In this document: positions 43,962-52,510 of the stretch, in pieces
How positions within the stretch are numbered: the stretch's first letter is position 1
Layout of the letters: the number at the start of each line of letters is the position of its first letter
Assembly: GCF_030297175.1 (NCBI RefSeq)
Contig: NZ_AP028070.1
Span: 3,658,001-3,722,000, forward strand
Source of the DNA: Marinobacter sp. LA51
Lineage (GTDB): Bacteria; Pseudomonadota; Gammaproteobacteria; Pseudomonadales; Oleiphilaceae
Direction: 5' to 3'
Length of the DNA: 64,000 nt
Translations under genes and position numbers: made by a program
The notes under the pieces: model-generated
The model's database searches: none
Seen by the model: the letters and a program-made list of their open reading frames with translations, nothing else
Told to the model about the DNA's origin: nothing

Positions 43962-44873
43962 CTAGCTGCTCAGCTCATCGGCAAACAACTGATCAACCAC
44001 CAGGGCCACCAGCTGTCGAATCATCGAGCCATTGCGTTCCGGATAGCGATGGCTGCAAAAGCTCAGGGTGGTGCTCAGTGCCGACTCCTTGAACTCAACC
44101 ACCTTGTTGCGGCTCGCCCATTCGGTAGCCAGTGAGTGCTCCACCAGGCCGTAACCGAGGCCGGCCGACACCATGGCCAGTGCGGTGTACTCATCCTCAG
44201 AAGTTGCCACGCGCCTCGAACGCTGCCACTCCGGCCCCATCAACTGCTGCAACATGCCATAGAAGGCGCAGGAGTTCGTGGGCCATATCCAGGGTAACTC
44301 CATGACCTCGGCCCGACTGCTGGGCAATGCCTGCAACGGCGAGTCGGCCGGACCGATCACCGACACCGGCACGTCCATCAGGTACTGGAAATCCAGCTGA
44401 GGGTTGTGCCATTCACCGTAGACAAAGCCGCAGTCCAGCTCGCCGCTGGCAACCTTATCAACAATGACATTGGATGAGATGGTGCGCAGCTCCAGCGACA
44501 CCGATGGCAGGGTGCGGGCGCACAGCTGAATCAATCGATCGACCCGCAAATGCTCCGGCGGCGCGTTGATACCAACGGTGATCGACACCGACTGGTGCTG
44601 GCCCAGCTGACGGGCCAGATCCGCCATTTCCTCAACGCCGCCCAACGCCTTGCGCGCCGGCCCCAGTAACAGCTCGCCTTCGGGGGTCAGCGCCATGCCC
44701 TGGCTGTTACGGTCAAACAACCGGACGCCGAGCGCCGACTCAAGCTGCTTCAGATGCTCACTGACGGCCGAGGGCGTGCTGTGGCGACGCTGGGCCGCCC
44801 GGGTGAGATTGCTCTCCTCCGCGACCAGAACGAAGGATTTCAGGCGATCCAGCTTCAGGTTCATGGCATTCAT
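43962..44873 (-). CDS. LysR-family transcriptional regulator
   Basis: A 303-residue LysR-type regulator with the N-terminal winged helix-turn-helix (about 9-68; L-T-R-A-A-Q-R-R-H-S-T-P-S-A-V-S-E-H-L-K-Q-L-E) and a C-terminal effector-binding domain of two lobes (D-C-G-F-V-Y-G, G-L-G-Y-G-L-V). It is divergent from the DUF1127 gene and convergent with TAXI system 2. Either the transporter or the DUF1127/GST genes could be its target. Divergent position favours the latter. Confidence 0.92.
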   Translation of the reverse strand: MNAMNLKLDRLKSFVLVAEESNLTRAAQRRHSTPSAVSEHLKQLESALGVRLFDRNSQGMALTPEGELLLGPARKALGGVEEMADLARQLGQHQSVSITVGINAPPEHLRVDRLIQLCARTLPSVSLELRTISSNVIVDKVASGELDCGFVYGEWHNPQLDFQYLMDVPVSVIGPADSPLQALPSSRAEVMELPWIWPTNSCAFYGMLQQLMGPEWQRSRRVATSEDEYTALAMVSAGLGYGLVEHSLATEWASRNKVVEFKESALSTTLSFCSHRYPERNGSMIRQLVALVVDQLFADELSS

Positions 44874-44994
44874 ATTTTACGAACGCTCCGTCAAAAGAAT
44901 ACTGATAGACCCCACGAAGCAATACCACCTAGAGTGTTTTCCATAGGGTACGCGTTCAGCATAACGCAACGCGCTCAACGAGAGGAAGCACGAG

Positions 44995-45261
44995 ATGAAC
45001 ACTCACAGCAGCTTCAACACCAGCCTTACCGACAGCCAACTGGACGCCGCCTGCGATGCGTTGCGTGCGTGCCAGGACCGGCAGATTGAAATGAAAAGGA
45101 CCTTAGTCGCTATACTGCGTCAATGGTGGCAGCGGGCTCGCCAACGGGCGGCACTGCGCCGGCAACTGATGGAAATGGACGTTGCACTGATCGAAAAGGA
45201 CATCGGCGTGCCGGCAGGCACTCTCGGTGAGGAAGCCTACAAACCTTTCTGGAAACACTGA
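44995..45261 (+). CDS. DUF1127 domain protein (YjiS-like)
   Basis: An 88-residue basic protein. The C-terminal half has the DUF1127 plan: W-W-Q-R-A-R-Q-R-A-A-L-R-R-Q-L, then D-V-A-L-I-E-K-D-I-G-V, then E-A-Y-K-P-F-W-K-H at the end. Small DUF1127 proteins in other proteobacteria bind RNA or act in phosphate and carbon metabolism; the role here is unknown. It is preceded by GAGAGGAAG and followed after 15 bp by the GST gene, so the two are probably cotranscribed. Confidence 0.85.
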   Translation: MNTHSSFNTSLTDSQLDAACDALRACQDRQIEMKRTLVAILRQWWQRARQRAALRRQLMEMDVALIEKDIGVPAGTLGEEAYKPFWKH

Positions 45262-45276
45262 CTACGGAGACCGCTT

Positions 45277-45969
45277 ATGACCACCCTCTACATCGCCAAC
45301 AAGAACTATTCCTCGTGGTCCCTGCGGGCCTGGTTGTTAATGACCGAGTTGGGACTGCCATTCGAGGAAAAGCTGATTCCGTTCGGCGACCCGGCGGCAT
45401 GGAACGCCTTCCGAGCCGAGGGCGGCAGCGGCAAGGTGCCAGCGCTGCAGGATGGAAGCCTGCATGTCTGGGATTCCCTTGCCATTATTGACCATCTGGC
45501 CGAGAGCCATCCGGAAGTCTGGCCCGCCGATCCAGCGGCCCGGGCCTGGGCCCGAAGTGTCTGTGCCGAGATGCACTCCGGCTTTCCGGCCCTGCGGGAG
45601 CTTTGCTCCATGAACATCGGGGTCAAGGTCCGCCTGAACACCCTGCCCCCTGAACTGGCCCGGGATATCGAACGCATTGCCGCCATCTGGCTGGAAGGCC
45701 TGAGCCGGTTTGGCGGACCGTTTCTGGCCGGAGACCGATTCACCGCCGCGGACGCCTTCTTCGCGCCGGTGGTGTTCCGCTTTGAAACCTATGGCCTGGA
45801 CCGCAGCCCAGCCATGGCCGAGTACATCCAGCACATGCTGGCGCAACCGGGCATGCAGGCCTGGGCCCAGCAGGCACTGGCGGAACCCTGGATTGAACCC
45901 AGGCACGAAGCGGACTGCGAACTGGCGGGCACGATTGTGGAAGACCTGCGCAGTCAGGTCACAGCGTAA
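45277..45969 (+). CDS. Glutathione S-transferase family protein
   Basis: A 230-residue GST. The N-terminal thioredoxin-like domain starts T-L-Y-I-A-N-K-N-Y-S-S-W-S-L-R, where the Ser in Y-S-S-W-S is the likely glutathione-activating residue. G-K-V-P-A-L provides the cis-Pro, and D-S-L-A-I replaces the usual E-S glutathione contact. The C-terminal domain has L-A-G-D-R-F-T-A-A-D-A-F-F-A-P. Such enzymes conjugate or reduce electrophiles with glutathione. Position behind the DUF1127 gene suggests joint transcription. Confidence 0.92.
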   Translation: MTTLYIANKNYSSWSLRAWLLMTELGLPFEEKLIPFGDPAAWNAFRAEGGSGKVPALQDGSLHVWDSLAIIDHLAESHPEVWPADPAARAWARSVCAEMHSGFPALRELCSMNIGVKVRLNTLPPELARDIERIAAIWLEGLSRFGGPFLAGDRFTAADAFFAPVVFRFETYGLDRSPAMAEYIQHMLAQPGMQAWAQQALAEPWIEPRHEADCELAGTIVEDLRSQVTA

Positions 45970-45995
45970 GGCCCGACTGGCCGCTTCAGGCTGGG

Positions 45996-47096
45996 TTATT
46001 CGTACACATCGTGCAGTGACAGGGCCTTGAAATCCGGGGTCACTCCCAAGCCTGGCCGGTCACTCAGGGTCATCCGGCCAGCGGATGCCTCCGGCGCCCC
46101 TTCCGCCAGCTGCAAGGTATTGTAGTTGTGCAGGTCGGTGGTATTCAGCAAGGTTCGCGACGGCGTACTGGCGGCCAGATGGGCGTAGGCGGCGGTGGCA
46201 ATACCGCTGCCCCAGGCGTCCTCTATGGTCAGGGCAATACCAGCGTCGACACAGACGTCGCGAATAATGCGCGACGGGGTCAGGCCACCAAACTTGCTGA
46301 CTTTCAGCGCCATGGCATCCATGGCGTCGTCCCGAATGGCGCGCCGTACGTCGGCCAGGGAATTGAGACTCTCATCCAGTTTGAGTGGATGCCGGGCTCG
46401 GCGCCGGATCGACACGCATTCTTCGTAACTGCGGCAGGGTTGTTCCAGGTACAGGTCCAGTCCCTCCACTGCCCGGGAAAACCGCAGGGCCTGATCCCGT
46501 CGCCAGCCGCCATTTATATCGCCAACCCAGATTTCGTCCGGCTGTTTCTTCCGGCCCAGGGTCAGCATCAGCTCAATGTCCTCCTCAACACTGTGACCCA
46601 GCTTGATCTGGATATGGCGGAACCCCTCGGCACGATAACGGCTGAGCGTCTCCTCCATTTCCGCGGGTTCCGCCAGCGGTACAATCCGGTGCAGTGGCAT
46701 GGAAGGAGTCAGGAGCCCACCGAGCAAAGCGTAAACCGGCATGTCGGCTGCCTTGCCCAGCAAATCCCAACAGGCAATATCGATGGCAGCCTTGGCCACG
46801 GCCTGACCATTGAGCGCCTGCTCCATACGTTCATGGATACGAGTGATGTGGCAGGGGTCTTCACCCAGAATAGCGGAGGCAAGCACCGACAGGCACGAGG
46901 GCAGGCCCTCGGCGAAGGCCGGCATATAGTTCGGGCCACAAGGGCAGACTTCGCCGTAGCCCATCAAACCAGTGTCGGTGGTCAGCACGACCACGGTACT
47001 CAGAAAAGCCTGATGGGACCGGCCCCCGGCAAATGCGTAAGCCTTACCGGCATAGGGCAGATCGGCGGTGTATACCGCGATGCTCTCGATACGCAT
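45996..47096 (-). CDS. Enolase-superfamily enzyme, cis-3-hydroxy-L-proline dehydratase / hydroxyproline-betaine epimerase-like
   Basis: The ATG at 47096 (GAGAGG upstream) gives 366 residues. It is a mandelate racemase/muconate cycloisomerase-type protein. The N-terminal capping domain has G-Y-G-E-V-C-P-C-G-P-N-Y-M-P-A-F-A-E-G; the barrel has I-Q-I-K-L-G, G-D-I-N-G-G-W (metal Asp), Y-L-E-Q-P-C (metal Glu), K-L-D-E-S (metal Asp), A-L-K-V-S-K-F-G-G-L (catalytic Lys) and I-E-D-A-W-G-S-G. The C-P-x-G-P-x-Y, E-Q-P-C-x-S-x-E and E-D-A-W-G combination is characteristic of cis-3-hydroxyproline dehydratases and hydroxyproline-betaine epimerases. Substrate within that group is not settled. Confidence 0.8.
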   Translation of the reverse strand: MRIESIAVYTADLPYAGKAYAFAGGRSHQAFLSTVVVLTTDTGLMGYGEVCPCGPNYMPAFAEGLPSCLSVLASAILGEDPCHITRIHERMEQALNGQAVAKAAIDIACWDLLGKAADMPVYALLGGLLTPSMPLHRIVPLAEPAEMEETLSRYRAEGFRHIQIKLGHSVEEDIELMLTLGRKKQPDEIWVGDINGGWRRDQALRFSRAVEGLDLYLEQPCRSYEECVSIRRRARHPLKLDESLNSLADVRRAIRDDAMDAMALKVSKFGGLTPSRIIRDVCVDAGIALTIEDAWGSGIATAAYAHLAASTPSRTLLNTTDLHNYNTLQLAEGAPEASAGRMTLSDRPGLGVTPDFKALSLHDVYE

Positions 47097-47166
47097 GACA
47101 GGCCTCTCGCTCCAGGTCGTCGTCAACTCCTCTGAGCATAGTCCGGTCAGGGCACTGCTGCTGCTT

Positions 47167-47427
47167 TTATCGGCGATTCACCGGGTTGGAGTAGCCGTCG
47201 CCTTTGACACCCAGCCGGTCGAGGTAAACGTGCAGCTCCGCCACACTCAGATCGACGTACTCAAGCACCCGGCCGTAGAGCATGGCGGTGGGTACGTTGC
47301 GTCCGTTCAGTTCCCGCTGGGTTTCATGGATAACGTAGAGAATCAGCCGCTCAGTGCGGGTTAGGCCGTCGCGTACGTCAGGAGCTGAATCTATAGGGGC
47401 TTGCCATTTAGTCTTGGTCATATTCAT
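47167..47427 (-). CDS. Small conserved hypothetical protein
   Basis: Taking the ATG at 47427 (or 47421) gives about 86 residues. The core L-T-R-T-E-R-L-I-L-Y-V-I-H-E-T-Q-R-E-L and N-V-P-T-A-M-L-Y-G-R-V looks helical and conserved, a little like a winged-helix DNA-binding unit, but I cannot place it in a named family. It has no signal peptide. The enolase-superfamily gene follows after 70 bp on the same strand. Confidence 0.6.
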   Translation of the reverse strand: MNMTKTKWQAPIDSAPDVRDGLTRTERLILYVIHETQRELNGRNVPTAMLYGRVLEYVDLSVAELHVYLDRLGVKGDGYSNPVNRR

Positions 47428-47618
47428 GAGCTTACCAAAAGGCCGCTCTTTGTATTCAGTTTCTGGAAGACGTGCACGCAAAGCAGAGCATTTCATGTCT
47501 GTCGGCTCGGTGGGCCTGGGTATCCCCGAGTGCTTCCGGAACAGATTGCCGAACCCGGGCGTCCTGAGTCACTATGAAGCATCGTATTAAAGGATAACTC
47601 CCAAGGAGAGCCCAAAAC

Positions 47619-47795
47619 ATGCCAACCATTGGATGGGTATTTCTGATCGTTGCCCTGGCCCTGATTGTCGGCGGCCTCATGATCCTGCGCGATTCGGCCC
47701 ACAGCATGAAAATCTCCGACGAAAAAATGGCCAAGATCCGCAAGCGCAAAGCCGAGCTCGAAGCCCAGGAAAAAGCCGACGATGACTGGAAATGA
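47619..47795 (+). CDS. DUF2897 family small membrane protein
   Basis: A 58-residue protein starting M-P-T-I-G-W-V-F-L-I-V with AAGGAG upstream. One N-terminal TM helix (about 5-23) is followed by a charged cytoplasmic tail with K-I-S-D-E-K-M-A-K-I-R-K-R and an acidic end. This is the DUF2897 plan known from Marinobacter, Pseudomonas and relatives. Function unknown. It is too short for common ORF length limits and easily missed. Confidence 0.85.
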   Translation: MPTIGWVFLIVALALIVGGLMILRDSAHSMKISDEKMAKIRKRKAELEAQEKADDDWK

Positions 47796-47873
47796 GGCGG
47801 TCTGATAAAGCCGTTTCGCCATTCATAGAGGTTGGCGAAAGCCATAGGTAAGACAGCAGACAGGAGGGTCGAG

Positions 47874-48968
47874 ATGGCCGAGTTCCAGGTTCTCAGGAAC
47901 CACTTTTCCAAGCACCGACTGATCACCAGTCCGGCGACCGAAGACATGCCCAGCCCCGCTGAGGGCCAGATCGTGGTCAGGATCGAACGGTTCTCTTTCA
48001 CCGCCAACAACATCACTTACGCTGCTGCTGGCGACCAGCTCGGATACTGGCAGTTTTTCCCACCCTCCGAAGACCCGGACGACGAATGGGGCATTATTCC
48101 GGTATGGGGCTTTGCCGAGGTGGTCGCCTCGAACGTCGAGGAGGTGCCCGTGGGTGACCGGCTGTTTGGCTACTTTCCAACCGCCAGCTACCTGACCATC
48201 ACACCGGCGGGCATCACCGATCAACGTCTGCTGGACGGCGCCCCTCATCGCGCCAAGCTACCCATCGCCTACAACAGTTATACCCGGGTAGGCGCAGAGC
48301 CCGGCTATGATCGCGCCACCGACGACGAGCGCATGCTGCTGTGGCCTCTGTACATCACCTCGTACTGTCTCTGGGACCAGCTGCAAGACAATGACTGGTA
48401 TGGCGCCAGCCAAGTGGTGCTGCTCAGCGCCTCCAGCAAGACCAGCATTGGGCTGGCCTACGCCCTGCAGGGTGACGATTCGGCACCACCGGTTTCAGCC
48501 CTGACGTCCGAGCACAACCTGGAATTGGTACACGAGCTGGGCCTGTACGATCAGTGCCTCAGTTACTCAGTCCTGACGGAATTCGACGCCACCAGGCCCA
48601 CCGCGGTGGTCGATATGTCCGGTAGCGGCGAAATCCTGGGGCAGTTGCACCAACATCTGGGCGATAACATGGTGCGCTGCATCAATGTTGGCCTGACCCA
48701 CTGGACCGAAACCCAGCCAGGTGCGGGTGTGAACCGGGACCGCAGTGAATTCTTTTTTGCCCCCAGCCACATCCAGAAGCGGATGAAGGACTGGGGCCCG
48801 GACGAATTCACCCGAAAGACCTCAGCGTTTATTCGCAATACAGCAGTCCAGAGCCGGCAGTGGCTGACACTCAGAAAGGTAACGGGGCTGCACGATCTGG
48901 CCAAGGTGTACCCGGAGGTGTGTGAAGGACGGGTACCGGCGGATGAGGGCCTGATTATTGAACTCTGA
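47874..48968 (+). CDS. DUF2855 family protein
   Basis: The ATG at 47874 (AGGAGG upstream) gives 364 residues. The protein matches the DUF2855 family: R-I-E-R-F-S-F-T-A-N-N-I-T-Y-A near residue 37-51, G-D-x-L-G-Y-W-x-F-F-P, G-I-I-P-V-W-G-F-A, and S-A-S-S-K-T-S in the middle. The N-terminal half resembles the GroES-like domain of medium-chain dehydrogenases and the S-A-S-S-K-T stretch replaces the usual Rossmann glycine motif. A reductase-like role is possible but not shown. Its end overlaps the glycosylase gene by 11 bp. Confidence 0.85.
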   Translation: MAEFQVLRNHFSKHRLITSPATEDMPSPAEGQIVVRIERFSFTANNITYAAAGDQLGYWQFFPPSEDPDDEWGIIPVWGFAEVVASNVEEVPVGDRLFGYFPTASYLTITPAGITDQRLLDGAPHRAKLPIAYNSYTRVGAEPGYDRATDDERMLLWPLYITSYCLWDQLQDNDWYGASQVVLLSASSKTSIGLAYALQGDDSAPPVSALTSEHNLELVHELGLYDQCLSYSVLTEFDATRPTAVVDMSGSGEILGQLHQHLGDNMVRCINVGLTHWTETQPGAGVNRDRSEFFFAPSHIQKRMKDWGPDEFTRKTSAFIRNTAVQSRQWLTLRKVTGLHDLAKVYPEVCEGRVPADEGLIIEL

Positions 48969-49608
48969 TGCACCGCTCACCGAGGACCGGCTGCGCCAGG
49001 GCGCCGAAGCCCTGGCGGCCATAGACCCGGACCTGTCGTCACTGCTTGCCCGCCTCGGTGTTCCGCCCCTGTGGCCCAGGGAGCCGGGCTTCGCCACCCT
49101 GGTGCAGATCATTCTTGAACAGCAGGTCTCGCTTAAAGCGGCGAAGACCCTGTTCGAACGTCTTGAGCATGCACTGGGCGAAGTGGCACCTGCGACTGTG
49201 CTGCGTGCCGGCGAGGATGGCCTGAAAGCCCAGGGACTGACCCGGCAGAAAGCCCGATATTGCTATGAGCTGGCGCGCCGAGTGACCGAGGGCGAGTTGC
49301 CGCTTGAGCAACTGACTCAGTGGCCTGAACCGGAGGGGCGCAAGGCCCTGCTGGCGGTACCTGGCCTGGGGCCCTGGAGTATCGATGTCTACTACCTGAT
49401 GGCGCTGCGCCGGCCCGATGTCTGGCCCCAGGGTGACCTGGCACTGGCTGTGGCCCTGCAGGAAGTCAAAGGCCTGGAGACGCTGCCCACCCGCGATCAG
49501 CAGCAACAACTGTCTGAACCCTGGTCACCCTGGCGGGCGGTGGCCGCTCGCCTGCTCTGGGTGCATTACCTGGCCGCCCGTGGTGACTATGCGGTACCCG
49601 CCCGCTGA
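48958..49608 (+). CDS. DNA-3-methyladenine glycosylase-like protein (HhH-GPD, AlkA type)
   Basis: A 216-residue HhH-GPD DNA glycosylase. The hairpin-helix-hairpin L-L-A-V-P-G-L-G-P-W-S-I-D-V-Y (131-145) and the catalytic Asp160 in P-Q-G-D-L-A-L are in the expected relation. No C-terminal iron-sulfur Cys cluster is present, which fits AlkA rather than EndoIII or MutY. It lacks the AlkA N-terminal TBP-like domain, as many marine homologues do. It would remove alkylated bases. I see only a TTG start (48958), overlapping the DUF2855 stop, with GAGGG upstream. Confidence 0.85.
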   Translation: MNSDAPLTEDRLRQGAEALAAIDPDLSSLLARLGVPPLWPREPGFATLVQIILEQQVSLKAAKTLFERLEHALGEVAPATVLRAGEDGLKAQGLTRQKARYCYELARRVTEGELPLEQLTQWPEPEGRKALLAVPGLGPWSIDVYYLMALRRPDVWPQGDLALAVALQEVKGLETLPTRDQQQQLSEPWSPWRAVAARLLWVHYLAARGDYAVPAR

Positions 49609-49785
49609 CCTCGCCCGCTTGGCCCCTCGCCAACGCACTGTGGGCGGGGTGTGTTCGCGCTTGATACACATTTCGCTACATAAAATCATTCAGCCCTCGG
49701 TGCGATCGACGATAAGATTAAAGTTTGATCAATTTCAAATTTCAGTCACCGGCCTTCCGGGCCCCAAGCAGTTTGTCAGCCGATC
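49609..49785. other. Intergenic region before the 7TMR-DISM gene
   Basis: 177 bases with an AT-rich half (about 49670-49745) that should hold the promoter of the sensor gene. No clear repeat or hairpin found. Confidence 0.45.
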
Positions 49786-52395
49786 GTGATCCTCTCAAAC
49801 CTCGTGCGTCTCAGTTTCTTCATGGTGTGTTGTTTCACCTGGACTCTGGTGCAGGCGCAAACCCAGCCGATCACGGTGGCCGAATCCTCGCCGATTCAGA
49901 CCCAATTCGAATACTGGGAAGATCCCGAAGCCGATGCCGATCTCGCCCGGATTCGCAACCTGCCAGATGACGCGTGGCAACGGGAGCCGTCCGGCAGCGC
50001 TACGTTCGGCAACACACCCTCTGCCTACTGGCTTCGATTTGCGATTCGAAATACCAGCGCGGAGTCAGTCAACCTGATTGCCGAGCTGGCGTACTCTCAG
50101 CTGGACGATGTGATTTTCCATGTTGTGTCAGAGCAGGGACCCACACGGGTGCTGAAAACCGGTGACGGCCGGCCCTTTTACCCGCGCCAGGTCGATCATC
50201 CAAACATGCTCTTGCGAGTCAAATTGGCACCGGGGCAGACCAAGACCGTCTACGTACGGATTGAGACCGCCGGGCCGATGATTCTTCCACTTCGGGTCTG
50301 GCACGAGGCCGAATTCTTCAGCGCAGCATCAAACGAACAGAAACTTCACTTTTTCTACTACGGCTGTTTGACGATCATCATCTTGATCAATCTGGCAGTG
50401 TTCCTGACCCTCAGGGAACGACTGTATTTGTATTACGCCATCGCCATTTCTGGCTACCTGCTGTTTTTCGCCTCGGTCAAAGGCTATAGCTTCCAGCTTC
50501 TCTATCCACACTCCCCAGAACTGCACGCCCGAGTCTTGCTGGCCTCGATGCCGGTTCTGGCCTTGTTCTCCGTCATGTTCTGCCGGACCTTCCTGAAGAT
50601 TCCGTCTCACAGTCCACGGCTTGATCTCGCCATGAAGATCATGATCGGTTTTGAGGTCCTAAACTTCATCGCCGCGATGGTGCTGGACTACAACCATGCG
50701 GTCAGGCTGTCTTCAATCTCGGCGCTGGTGTTCTTTTCTCTGTTGTTCGTAGCCGGCCCTGTTACCTGGGCTGCGGGTGTGCGCGCCGGCGCCTTTTTCA
50801 CCCTGGCCTGGACTCCGCTTACTGTGGGTGTGCTGGCCACAGCCGGGCGGGCGCTGGGTTTCTTCCCAACGAATTTCATGACCGAGCACGCTATGCAGAT
50901 TGGCTCAGGCCTGGAGGCGTTCATCCTGACGATGGCGCTGGCCGATCGCCTGTACCGGGAGCGGGAAGACAAAATCATCGCTCAAGCCAATAGCCTGCGC
51001 CAGGAAAAAGCCCGCAATGATGCCTGCAGGGAACTCAACGAAGCCATGACCCACGACGCGATCACCGGCCTGCCTAACCGCAACCGGTTCGAGTGGATGG
51101 TCAACAAGCTGCTGGCTGACAATACCCAGAGCAAATACATGGTGGGCGTAGCCCGAATTACCCGGCTGGATGAAATCAATCGCACCCTGGGACTTACCCG
51201 CAGCGAACGGTTGCTTCAGCGCCTGGCCGAGCAAATGACTGCCATGGCCATTCGACTCCCGGAAGTGCATCGGGTACGCGACGATCAGGGCCGGGACGAG
51301 TGTGTCTATCAGCTGTCCGGCGACTGCTTTGGCATTCTGGTTTACGCCGACAAGACGGGCTCCGATCTGGAAGGGCTGAACCAGGCACTTGGAATGCTGT
51401 CGCTTCCGGTGCCACTGGATAAACTGGCGATTGAACTGCACCCGAAATTCGGTGCCGCACGCTATCCCGAGCACGGTGATAACGCCGCCCTATTGATCCG
51501 AAATGCCCACGTCGGCATGGAAACCGCACCCCGAGGCCTGCTGGCCACCGGTTTCTACAGCCCGGAGCTTGATATCTACAGTGAGGGCCGGCTGACCCTG
51601 ATGTCGGATCTCCGGGAGGCGATACAAAACGAACAGACCGATCTCTACTACCAACCCAAACTCTCCCTGGTGACCGGCCAGGTCGTTGGCCTGGAGGCGC
51701 TGATTCGCTGGCATCATCCGGAACGGGGCTGGGTCAGTCCGGCCGATTTCATTCCGCTGGCGGAAGAGACCGGCGTTATCCACCAATTAACCCGCTGGGC
51801 CGTTCAGCGCGGAATTCGCGATCTAGCCAGTCTCCTGGATGATAGCCCCGGACTGGGCCTGTCAATCAATATCTCCGCGCGAGATCTGTCATCGCGCAGC
51901 CTGAAGGGCCATATCGAATCAGTCCTGAGCCGGCATCAAATACACGCCCAGCGCCTGACCCTCGAACTAACAGAGACCGCGGCCATGGAAGACCCGGAGA
52001 AAGGGCTGCTGGCGCTGAAAAGCCTGGCGGATTCCGGTATTGGCATCTCCATTGATGATTTTGGCAGTGGATATTCGTCGCTGTCCTACCTGAAGGAACT
52101 ACCGGCCACCGAGATCAAACTGGATCGATCCCTGGTGACCGATGTCAGCGCCAATGACAGCTCCCGGGTGATTATCGAGACCGCCATCAACATGGTGCAT
52201 GGCTTGGGCTACAGCGTGATCGCCGAAGGCGTGGAAGACGAGGCAACCGCCCGTCTCCTGAAGGAACTTGGCTGTGACAACTTGCAGGGCTACTGGCTTG
52301 GCCACCCGATGCCGATGACAGATCTGCACCCATGGTTGGCATCATACCCTGAAGCGGTGCTGAGCATTTTTCATCCAAGATCCACCAATAAATAG
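49786..52395 (+). CDS. 7TMR-DISM sensor with degenerate GGDEF and intact EAL domain
   Basis: An 869-residue membrane sensor with GTG start. Signal peptide (about 1-25), a periplasmic 7TMR-DISM extracellular domain of the carbohydrate-binding type (about 30-180; S-A-Y-W-L-R-F-A-I-R-N), seven TM helices (about 185-390), a coiled linker, a GGDEF domain and an EAL domain. The GGDEF site reads S-G-D-C-F (about 510), so cyclase activity is unlikely. The EAL domain keeps E-A-L-I-R-W (about 636), N-I-S-A-R, E-L-T-E-T, D-D-F-G-S-G-Y-S-S and K-L-D-R-S-L, so it should cleave c-di-GMP. Signal unknown. Stands alone. Confidence 0.88.
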   Translation: MILSNLVRLSFFMVCCFTWTLVQAQTQPITVAESSPIQTQFEYWEDPEADADLARIRNLPDDAWQREPSGSATFGNTPSAYWLRFAIRNTSAESVNLIAELAYSQLDDVIFHVVSEQGPTRVLKTGDGRPFYPRQVDHPNMLLRVKLAPGQTKTVYVRIETAGPMILPLRVWHEAEFFSAASNEQKLHFFYYGCLTIIILINLAVFLTLRERLYLYYAIAISGYLLFFASVKGYSFQLLYPHSPELHARVLLASMPVLALFSVMFCRTFLKIPSHSPRLDLAMKIMIGFEVLNFIAAMVLDYNHAVRLSSISALVFFSLLFVAGPVTWAAGVRAGAFFTLAWTPLTVGVLATAGRALGFFPTNFMTEHAMQIGSGLEAFILTMALADRLYREREDKIIAQANSLRQEKARNDACRELNEAMTHDAITGLPNRNRFEWMVNKLLADNTQSKYMVGVARITRLDEINRTLGLTRSERLLQRLAEQMTAMAIRLPEVHRVRDDQGRDECVYQLSGDCFGILVYADKTGSDLEGLNQALGMLSLPVPLDKLAIELHPKFGAARYPEHGDNAALLIRNAHVGMETAPRGLLATGFYSPELDIYSEGRLTLMSDLREAIQNEQTDLYYQPKLSLVTGQVVGLEALIRWHHPERGWVSPADFIPLAEETGVIHQLTRWAVQRGIRDLASLLDDSPGLGLSINISARDLSSRSLKGHIESVLSRHQIHAQRLTLELTETAAMEDPEKGLLALKSLADSGIGISIDDFGSGYSSLSYLKELPATEIKLDRSLVTDVSANDSSRVIIETAINMVHGLGYSVIAEGVEDEATARLLKELGCDNLQGYWLGHPMPMTDLHPWLASYPEAVLSIFHPRSTNK

Positions 52396-52510
52396 CCGGA
52401 CGGCTTGGCGGAATTGACCAAGTTTGTGTCATTTCTGGCCGTCTGCTTTTACCAGGGCTTGTGCCACACTCAGGTTATCCAACAACAACACTGTGACCGA
52501 GCCCAGACCT

